Assembly (NCBI GenBank): GCA_016297165.1
Contig: JAEDHF010000065.1
Span: 1 to 10,081, forward strand
Length of the DNA: 10,081 bases
Direction of reading: 5' to 3'
Source: Oscillospiraceae bacterium
GTDB taxonomy: Bacteria; Bacillota; Clostridia; Oscillospirales; Ruminococcaceae
Shown here one piece after another: positions 5,786-10,081 of the stretch. Below the pieces are notes generated by a model, which searched no databases, was not told the DNA's origin, and saw only the letters and a program-made list of their open reading frames with translations. The translations under genes were made by a program, and so were the position numbers. Every line of letters starts with the position of its first letter. Position 1 is the first letter of the stretch.

Positions 5786-7063
5786 TCAGTTCATGAAGCT
5801 GAATTCGAAATCGAAGATTGAGACGGTGTCCTCTTCCTCAATTCCTGCTTCTATGAGGGCGTCGATAATGCCGCTGTAGCGGAGAACACGCTGGAAATAC
5901 TGCAGGCTTTCGTAGTCGTCCATGTTGACGGTGCTGAGAATGGGAGCGAGCCATTCTGCCTCAACCATATAATAATGAGCGTCAACCTTTTTAACGGTGA
6001 AGCTGTGCTTTTCTTCCGCCTGCTTCTGAAGCTGTTCTATTGTGAGGGGCTGTGCCTCATAGCGGATAACGGGGGGTAAATCCTCGAGCTTTTCTGCTAT
6101 AGCGTCCACAAGCTCTTTTGTACCGCTTGCTGTTGCGGCAGATATGACAAAGAAGGGAAGTCCCTTTTCTTCGATATACTTTCTGAAAGCGGCAATCTGT
6201 TCCTCGGTAGCTATATCCGCCTTGTTGGCGGCAACAATCTGCGGACGCTGGGCAAGCTCCTCGGAGAAATTGGCAAGCTCCGTATTGATTTTCTCAAAGT
6301 CCTCGATGGCATTTCTGCCCTCTATTTCGGAAACATCTACAACGTGAACTATAAGACGGCAGCGCTCAACATGACGGAGAAAAGCGTGACCTAAGCCGAT
6401 ACCCTCGCTTGCGCCCTCGATAAGACCGGGAATATCCGCCATAACGAAGGATTTTTCGCCGTATTTTACCACACCTAAAACGGGGGTAATTGTAGTGAAA
6501 TGGTAGTTGGCGATTTCGGGCTTAGCGGCACTTACTACGCTTATAAGACTGGATTTTCCCACGTTGGGGAAGCCTACGAGACCCACGTCCGCAAGAAGCT
6601 TAAGCTCTAAGGTTACGTCGAAATGCTCCCCGGGGTAGCCGGGCTTAGCGAAACGGGGAATCTGACGGGTAGGAGTAGCGAAATTCATATTGCCCTTACC
6701 GCCCTTACCGCCCTTCGCTACGATAACGGGTTCGTTTCCCGAAATATCCGCTAAAATTCTGCCTGTTTCGGTTTCCTTTACGATAGTACCACGGGGTACT
6801 TTTATAATGGTGTCGGGAGCAGATTTGCCCGAGCTTCTTCTCGCTCCGCCGGGTGCGCCGTTCTGTGCGGAATACTTCTTCTTGTAGCGGAAGTCTATAA
6901 GGGTAGAAAGGCTGTCGTCGGCTACAAAGACAATATCTCCGCCCTTACCGCCGTTACCGCCGTCGGGGCCTCCTGCGTTAACGTATTTTTCACGGTGGAA
7001 GGAAACAGCGCCGTTACCGCCGTCTCCTGCCTTTATTGAAATTTTAACTATATCTACGAACAT
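5786..7063 (-). CDS. obg: GTPase Obg (CgtA)
   Basis: 425 residues: an essential GTPase that binds the 50S subunit during its assembly and links it to (p)ppGpp and stress signalling. Domains: glycine-rich Obg fold 1-158 (VKISIKAGDGGNGAVSFHREK, GGPDGGNGGKGGD); G domain about 160-330 with the P-loop GFPNVGKSS (164-172), switch I TTITP, DIPGLIEGA (210-218), NKAD (280-283) and SAA (about 308-310); and a C-terminal OCT domain about 345-425, as usual in Gram-positives. Start ATG has AAAGGAG 7 bases upstream. It follows the DUF3267 gene by 27 bases with no promoter between, so it is probably transcribed from that gene's promoter rather than from the rplU-prp-rpmA unit. Its stop codon abuts the last copy of the tandem repeat. 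Confidence 0.97.
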   Translation of the reverse strand: MFVDIVKISIKAGDGGNGAVSFHREKYVNAGGPDGGNGGKGGDIVFVADDSLSTLIDFRYKKKYSAQNGAPGGARRSSGKSAPDTIIKVPRGTIVKETETGRILADISGNEPVIVAKGGKGGKGNMNFATPTRQIPRFAKPGYPGEHFDVTLELKLLADVGLVGFPNVGKSSLISVVSAAKPEIANYHFTTITPVLGVVKYGEKSFVMADIPGLIEGASEGIGLGHAFLRHVERCRLIVHVVDVSEIEGRNAIEDFEKINTELANFSEELAQRPQIVAANKADIATEEQIAAFRKYIEEKGLPFFVISAATASGTKELVDAIAEKLEDLPPVIRYEAQPLTIEQLQKQAEEKHSFTVKKVDAHYYMVEAEWLAPILSTVNMDDYESLQYFQRVLRYSGIIDALIEAGIEEEDTVSIFDFEFSFMN

Positions 7064-7090
7064 AAAACTTCTCCTTTCCTTAGATATCTC

Positions 7091-7687
7091 TCATTCACAT
7101 ATTTTGTACAAGTCATCCTCAAAAAACATAATCTTGTCGGTTTTCTTTGCTTGACGTGATACAATAATCACATTATAAACATCAGCACTCGGAGATACCA
7201 TTCCAATAGCTGCCATTCCAAACATTAAGCCGTTGAAAATTTTGTATTCAGCAGGAGAAATAACGAATGCCAATAATGGAATAATTCCTAAAACAAACGG
7301 AAGTAGGCTCATAAAAATAAAGCGCTGTCTGATCATTGGAAAAGAAGCCAATGCAACAAAAACTAATTTGCCTTTCAACTTTCCGACCGTAACATTTGCG
7401 GCTTTTGGATAAACAACAGCGTGGAGAAGTTCGTGAATAGTAAGCAAAAGGAATCCTATTATAAAGCCAAAAACAACAGCGATTGGGTGTATAACCAAGT
7501 CATGATTAACGATTGATTTTATGAACATTGCGACAAACAATACTACGCAAAGAACAGCCTCAATAGGAGCAGCCTTTTTTAACGTTTCGGCTATTGAATG
7601 AGGTGTGTCTAATCGAAGGGCATTTTCGGGAAGATTTCCTCGTTGATATTCCTTTATATCTTCAATGAAGGGCTTGAATGTAATCAT
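7091..7687 (-). CDS. DUF3267 family membrane metalloprotease-like protein
   Basis: 198 residues with a HELLH zinc-protease motif at 85-89 inside a hydrophobic segment (about 66-90). Other hydrophobic stretches lie at about 43-60, 105-116, 122-142 and 150-165. SADVYNV (167-173) carries Asp169, a plausible third metal ligand like that of site-2-type intramembrane proteases. This pattern fits DUF3267, a putative zincin family of unknown substrate common in Firmicutes; proteolysis is inferred only from the motif. Start ATG has AAGGAG 7 bases upstream, and a promoter is present. The gene is visibly richer in A+T (many AAA, ATT, TTT codons) than its neighbours and lies between rpmA and obg, which are normally close in Firmicutes. 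Together these suggest acquisition by transfer. It probably leads an operon with obg. Confidence 0.8.
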   Translation of the reverse strand: MITFKPFIEDIKEYQRGNLPENALRLDTPHSIAETLKKAAPIEAVLCVVLFVAMFIKSIVNHDLVIHPIAVVFGFIIGFLLLTIHELLHAVVYPKAANVTVGKLKGKLVFVALASFPMIRQRFIFMSLLPFVLGIIPLLAFVISPAEYKIFNGLMFGMAAIGMVSPSADVYNVIIVSRQAKKTDKIMFFEDDLYKICE

Positions 7688-7742
7688 CTGAATGCTCCTT
7701 ATATTCCGATTTATAGAGCCGATATATTCCTGCTTTCCATTT

Positions 7743-7771
7743 ATTATATCAGAAAAACTCTACAAAATCAA
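7743..7771 (-). promoter_or_regulatory. predicted promoter of the DUF3267 gene and obg
   Basis: Minus strand: -35 TTGATT (7766-7771), 17-bp spacer ending CTGA, -10 TATAAT (7743-7748). Start point near 7736, leader about 48 nt. It follows the ribosomal-operon terminator by about 10 bp, so this is the start of a new transcription unit. Confidence 0.75.
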
Positions 7772-7780
7772 TCAGAAGTC

Positions 7781-7814
7781 TAAAAAAATAAGGACGGAAT
7801 TTCTCCCGTCCTTA
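7781..7814 (-). terminator. intrinsic terminator of the rplU-prp-rpmA unit
   Basis: Minus-strand transcript: TAAGGACGG pairs with CCGTCCTTA (7806-7814 with 7789-7797), 9-bp stem, 8-base loop, then a run of seven Us (7782-7788). No plus-strand gene ends here. Strong and well placed to stop transcription just before the DUF3267 promoter. Confidence 0.93.
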
Positions 7815-7922
7815 CTCAGACCGCCGATAAACCGCTATCTGCGTCGTCAACCCCACAACGGCAGGCTCAAAGCCTAGCCGTTATGCGGTTTCCTAGCATC
7901 TGACGGCTTCTCGCCGGTCTGA
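7815..7922 (-). ncRNA. candidate structured RNA in the rpmA 3' UTR
   Basis: About 108 nt between rpmA and the terminator, non-coding and dense in complementary pairs. In minus-strand sense: an outer helix UCAGACCG/CGGUCUGA (7915-7922 with 7816-7823); a CGGC-GAGAA-GCCG hairpin at the 5' side; a central hairpin AACGGC..AGGCU-UUG-AGCCU..GCCGUU; CGUCA that can pair with a later UGACG; and AAACCGC, which can pair with GCGGUUU across the central hairpin. The last two could form a multibranch or pseudoknotted fold. I cannot match it from memory to a known RNA family. It could be a regulatory 3' UTR, a processed small RNA, or a mobile repeat. No tRNA features are present. Confidence 0.45.
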
Positions 7923-7935
7923 AGTTTTTCTAAAA

Positions 7936-8217
7936 TTATTCAGCAGGGTAAACGCTTACCTGCTTGCGGTCTTTGCCGAGACGCTCGAACTTTACTGTTC
8001 CGTCAACTGTTGCAAATAATGTATCGTCGGAACCGCGCTTTACGTTCTTACCGGGGTGAATGTGTGTGCCTCTCTGTCTGTAGAGAATGTTACCTGCGAG
8101 AACGAACTGACCGTCAGCACGCTTTGCGCCGAGACGCTGAGCTGCGGAATCACGACCGTTCTTGGTAGAACCCATACCTTTTTTATGAGCGAAATACTGT
8201 AAGTTTAATAAAATCAT
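7936..8217 (-). CDS. rpmA: 50S ribosomal protein L27 (with Prp-cleaved N-terminal extension)
   Basis: 93 residues. L27 sits near the peptidyl-transferase centre of the 50S subunit. The body shows the standard HKKGMGSTKNGRDS and QRLGAKRADGQFVLAG stretches, then RQRGTHIHPGKNV. The start MILLNLQYFA is the Firmicute extension: the protease Prp removes the first nine residues after a LNLQ(F/Y)F motif, exposing Ala10 so that the mature N-terminus can reach the catalytic centre. The prp gene directly precedes it, with a single base between the prp stop and this ATG. The ribosome site AAAGGAAAA lies inside the end of prp, so translation is probably coupled. Last gene of the rplU unit. Confidence 0.98.
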   Translation of the reverse strand: MILLNLQYFAHKKGMGSTKNGRDSAAQRLGAKRADGQFVLAGNILYRQRGTHIHPGKNVKRGSDDTLFATVDGTVKFERLGKDRKQVSVYPAE

Positions 8218-8218
8218 G

Positions 8219-8563
8219 TTATTTTCCTTTCCGAGATGAAACCTCTTTTACTGTGATCTGAATTTTTCCTTTTTCGTCCTCGGAGATAAGCTCAAGATGC
8301 TTCTTAAAGGAAGCGATGACCTGTTTTCCTGCGATAGAGGACGCGCTGTCGGGGTCACGGATTACAAGTAAAACCTTGTTATCGAGAACCTTAACGTCAG
8401 CCTTGGTGAATAAGAATTCGGTGATTGTGTTAGCTGCAAGCATAACCGCCGAGGAAACAGCCGCACAAACAATATCATGTCCGTATCTGCCTGCTCCTGC
8501 GTGTCCCGATACGGAAAAACCGACTAAGTCGTTTCCGTAGGCTAAAAACTCGGCGTTAATCAT
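8219..8563 (-). CDS. prp: Ribosomal-processing cysteine protease Prp (YsxB family)
   Basis: 114 residues. This small cysteine protease cuts the N-terminal extension from ribosomal protein L27 in Firmicutes. Visible: the catalytic pair His21 in VSGHAGAG (18-25) and Cys33 in HDIVCAAVS (29-37), matching the His22/Cys34 dyad of the staphylococcal enzyme, followed by the usual helix AVMLAANTITEF. Position between rplU and rpmA is the classic order, and its substrate, with an intact cleavage motif, is encoded next. Only 5 bases separate it from rplU, and its own ribosome site is weak (UAAGAA), which suggests translation by coupling from rplU. Confidence 0.95.
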   Translation of the reverse strand: MINAEFLAYGNDLVGFSVSGHAGAGRYGHDIVCAAVSSAVMLAANTITEFLFTKADVKVLDNKVLLVIRDPDSASSIAGKQVIASFKKHLELISEDEKGKIQITVKEVSSRKGK

Positions 8564-8568
8564 AATTC

Positions 8569-8877
8569 TTACGCGTTGATTGCGTCGATCTTAACCTTGC
8601 TATAGGGCTGTCTGTGACCCATAGCTCTCTTTTCACCCTTCTTGGACTTGTAGGTAAATACGTTGATTTTCTTACCCTTACCGTTCTTGATGAGAGTAGC
8701 CTTTACTGCAGCACCTGCAACATAGGGAGCGCCTACTGTAACCGAGCCGTCGTTACCAACCATGATAACCTTATCGAAGGTTACTTCGCCCTCGTCAACA
8801 CCGAGCTTTTCAACGAAAATCTCGTCGCCGACCTGAACCTGATACTGCTTTCCGCCTGTTTCGATAATTGCGTACAT
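8569..8877 (-). CDS. rplU: 50S ribosomal protein L21
   Basis: 102 residues from MYAIIETGGKQYQV, the invariant start of the family. The same frame is open upstream to an ATG at 8946, but that would add 23 residues without family counterpart and would begin within a few bases of the predicted transcription start, so I reject it. GAAGG lies about 9 bases before the chosen ATG. Other landmarks: GDEIFVEKL, TFDKVIMVG and the C-terminal KRAMGHRQPYSKVKI (RNA-binding Gly-His-Arg-Gln segment). L21 binds 23S rRNA early in 50S assembly, next to L20. First gene of rplU-prp-rpmA, with its own promoter and a leader of about 74 nt. Confidence 0.98.
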   Translation of the reverse strand: MYAIIETGGKQYQVQVGDEIFVEKLGVDEGEVTFDKVIMVGNDGSVTVGAPYVAGAAVKATLIKNGKGKKINVFTYKSKKGEKRAMGHRQPYSKVKIDAINA

Positions 8878-8951
8878 TTTTACATACCTTCTTTTTTTAA
8901 ACTCGCTGTGCTGGGGTGGCATAAATGCTCTTAGTACCCTACACATGCGGC
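8878..8951 (-). promoter_or_regulatory. rplU leader with hairpin potential
   Basis: Predicted 74-nt 5' UTR. In it GGGU can pair with ACCC, and a flanking GUG with CAC, around an inner GCA-UUUA-UGC mini-hairpin. Firmicute rplU genes often carry an L21-binding leader that represses the operon when free L21 builds up. I cannot confirm the known consensus by eye, so autoregulation is inferred from position. Confidence 0.4.
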
Positions 8952-8957
8952 TTTATT

Positions 8958-8986
8958 ATTCTATCACACCCGAATATATTTGTCAA
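8958..8986 (-). promoter_or_regulatory. predicted promoter of rplU-prp-rpmA
   Basis: Minus strand: perfect -35 TTGACA (8981-8986), 17-bp spacer ending GTGTGA (extended -10), -10 TAGAAT (8958-8963). Start point near 8951. A strong promoter, as expected for ribosomal proteins. Confidence 0.85.
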
Positions 8987-8995
8987 TAGCAAATC

Positions 8996-9018
8996 GGCAA
9001 AAATATAGATTTTTTGCC
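8996..9018 (-). terminator. possible terminator after queT
   Basis: GGCAAAAA and TTTTTGCC form an 8-bp stem with a 7-base loop, starting 7 bases after the queT stop codon and ending just upstream of the rplU -35 box. The T-run is within the stem and no clear U tract follows on the minus strand, so its strength is doubtful. Confidence 0.4.
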
Positions 9019-9025
9019 TTAAATA

Positions 9026-9520
9026 TCAGCTCTGAGGCTGGAAAAGGCGATTTTTCACAGGGGTAAGCGCCTTAATAAGTACAATTCCGAGTATTCCGCA
9101 GGATAATATCTCTCCTGCACCCACCGTAAGCATAAGGAAGGGGATTCCGTCGGGAACACCGTATGCATAGGAAAGAACGAAGGGGACGATAAGTGTATTT
9201 GCGATAATCGGGGGAAGAGGGGCAAGGTAGCAGCTCTTTTTACGGAGCAGATAGGTGCCGATTGCGCCCAGAAGAGTAGCCAGACTACCGAAAATTATGT
9301 CCCAGATAACGCAGCCCGTCAGAATGTTTGAAAGCACGCAACCGATAAACAGCCCGGGTATTGCCGCCGGTGTAAAAAAGGGCAGTACCGTAAGAATCTC
9401 GGAAAAGCGAAGCTGGATAGACCCGTTCGCAAGTCCGATTGCGCCCGCAAAGCAGGTTAATAGGGTGTAAATGGCTGCAATAGCCGCCGCCTGTGTGATA
9501 AAAAGTGCCTTTGATTTCAT
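9026..9520 (-). CDS. queT: QueT family queuosine-precursor transporter (ECF S component)
   Basis: 164 residues, very hydrophobic with about five or six membrane segments (about 7-29, 42-66, 72-92, 104-120, 127-150). The stretch IQLRFSEILTVLPFF (35-49) is the recognisable QueT signature. QueT (COG4708) is the substrate-binding membrane subunit of an energy-coupling-factor importer for preQ0/preQ1-type precursors of queuosine, the modified base of some tRNA wobble positions. The shared EcfA/EcfT energising module is not in this window. Start ATG has AAGGAG 9 bases upstream. It follows purD by 93 bases with no clear promoter, only hairpins (see the leader entry), so it is either co-transcribed with purD or controlled by that leader. 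Confidence 0.9.
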   Translation of the reverse strand: MKSKALFITQAAAIAAIYTLLTCFAGAIGLANGSIQLRFSEILTVLPFFTPAAIPGLFIGCVLSNILTGCVIWDIIFGSLATLLGAIGTYLLRKKSCYLAPLPPIIANTLIVPFVLSYAYGVPDGIPFLMLTVGAGEILSCGILGIVLIKALTPVKNRLFQPQS

Positions 9521-9527
9521 GTTTAAT

Positions 9528-9596
9528 TTTCTCCTTAGTTTTGATTTATTGCTTTCGCAAAGGCGAGGATGGTTTCGAACTCGCCGTTTTGATTCA
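9528..9596 (-). promoter_or_regulatory. structured leader of queT, possible preQ1-type riboswitch
   Basis: Minus-strand sense: a perfect 6-bp hairpin GGCGAG/CUCGCC with a 12-base loop (UUCGAAACCAUC), then a UUGC-GAAA-GCAA tetraloop hairpin, then an A-rich tail AUCAAAACUAAGGAG containing the queT ribosome site. Hairpin, short hairpin, then SD recalls the layout of preQ1-II leaders, which sit before COG4708 genes, but I do not see the loop-to-SD complementarity that would prove it, nor the preQ1-I loop consensus. Confidence 0.35.
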
Positions 9597-9613
9597 CTTT
9601 TCGGGAATCGGTT

Positions 9614-10081
9614 TTAGCCCTTAAGCGCTCTCTGACCGATATCCTTACGGAAATGAGCGTTTTCGAAGCTGATTTTGCTTACTGCCTTATATGATTTTTC
9701 AAGAGCCTCGGGTAATGTTTTTGCAGTAGCTGTAATTCCGAGAACTCGTCCTCCCGCTGTTAAGAATTTGCCGTTTTCGAGCTTTGTGCCTGCGTGGTAC
9801 ACAAAGGCTTCGCCGCCTTCAAGCTGTCCCATATCGTTAAAGCCGCTTATTTCGAGACCTGTGGGGTACTTTTCGGGGTAGCCGCCGCTTGCCATAACTA
9901 CACAGGCGCAGCAGTCGTCAGCCCATTCAATCTCCAGCTCGCTTAGCTTTTCTTCCCATACCGCTTTCATAATATCGGTAAGGTTAGTCTTTAAAAGGGG
10001 CAGTACAACCTGCGTCTCGGGGTCGCCGAAGCGGCAGTTATATTCGATAACCTTAGGCCCCTTAGGAGTAAGCATAAGTCC
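9614..10081 (-). CDS. purD: phosphoribosylamine-glycine ligase, C-terminal part (5' end outside window)
   Basis: 155 codons plus stop, open at the right edge. PurD (GAR synthetase) joins glycine to phosphoribosylamine with ATP in purine synthesis. The fragment begins GLMLTPKGPKVIEYNCRFGDPETQ, the ATP-grasp segment whose Glu and Asn hold magnesium, and continues through VVMASGGYPEKYPTG and the C-terminal domain with TAGGRVLGITATAKTLPEALEKSY, ending in FRKDIGQRALKG, the standard PurD end. Complete family members have about 420 residues, so roughly the last third is present. No frameshift is seen. Its right-hand (upstream) neighbours, probably other pur genes, are not visible. Followed by queT. 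Confidence 0.96.
   Translation of the reverse strand, partial: GLMLTPKGPKVIEYNCRFGDPETQVVLPLLKTNLTDIMKAVWEEKLSELEIEWADDCCACVVMASGGYPEKYPTGLEISGFNDMGQLEGGEAFVYHAGTKLENGKFLTAGGRVLGITATAKTLPEALEKSYKAVSKISFENAHFRKDIGQRALKG

Noticed and set aside
7815..7930. Plus-strand terminator (CGGTCTGAAG then TTTTT) or tRNA-like gene
   Set aside because: No plus-strand gene precedes it, and there is no anticodon arm, T-loop consensus or CCA; the pairing fits a minus-strand 3' UTR element better.
8878..8946. Longer L21 start at 8946
   Set aside because: L21 always begins at the MYAII-type start; the extension is leader RNA and begins about 5 nt after the predicted +1.

Overview
The window looks like chromosomal DNA from a clostridial Firmicute, most likely a gut Oscillospiraceae/Ruminococcus-type organism. 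This rests on the gene set and order: a mini-ribonuclease III (mrnC), a YitT-family protein, and the Firmicute ribosomal order rplU-prp-rpmA-obg with an L27 that carries the Prp-cleaved N-terminal extension. Strong Shine-Dalgarno sites and textbook SigA-type promoters with 17-bp spacers fit the same picture. Almost every gene is on the minus strand. The one exception is an Orn/Lys/Arg-decarboxylase-family gene (1790-3070).

Layout, left to right. Positions 1-829 hold most of a class II fructose-bisphosphate aldolase (3' end outside the window). Positions 912-1616 encode a CofE-like (F420-0:gamma-glutamyl ligase family) protein. It is divergent from the PLP decarboxylase, and the two promoters share a 173-bp spacer that contains an exact 23-bp tandem duplication. 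The decarboxylase ends in a strong terminator facing the 3' end of yebC. Upstream of yebC lies a 167-bp MITE-like element with 24-bp terminal inverted repeats, placed between a consensus promoter and the gene. Next come yitT and mrnC, which overlap as an operon. A 3-copy, roughly 104-bp-period tandem repeat fills the space between mrnC and obg.

Right half. The ribosomal unit rplU-prp-rpmA has its own promoter and leader and ends in a compact, highly paired 3' element plus an intrinsic terminator. Between rpmA and obg, which are usually close neighbours in Firmicutes, sits an A+T-rich gene for a DUF3267 HELLH membrane metalloprotease-like protein. It has its own promoter and now apparently drives obg. 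The window closes with queT (queuosine-precursor ECF transporter S component), preceded by a short structured leader, and the C-terminal third of purD.

Most genes are housekeeping: glycolysis, purine synthesis, ribosome proteins and assembly, rRNA processing, translation of difficult sequences. No defence system, phage or CRISPR is visible. The more unusual material is in the spacers: the tandem repeat array, the structured RNA-like element after rpmA, the MITE in the yebC 5' UTR, and the duplicated -35 region of the decarboxylase promoter.
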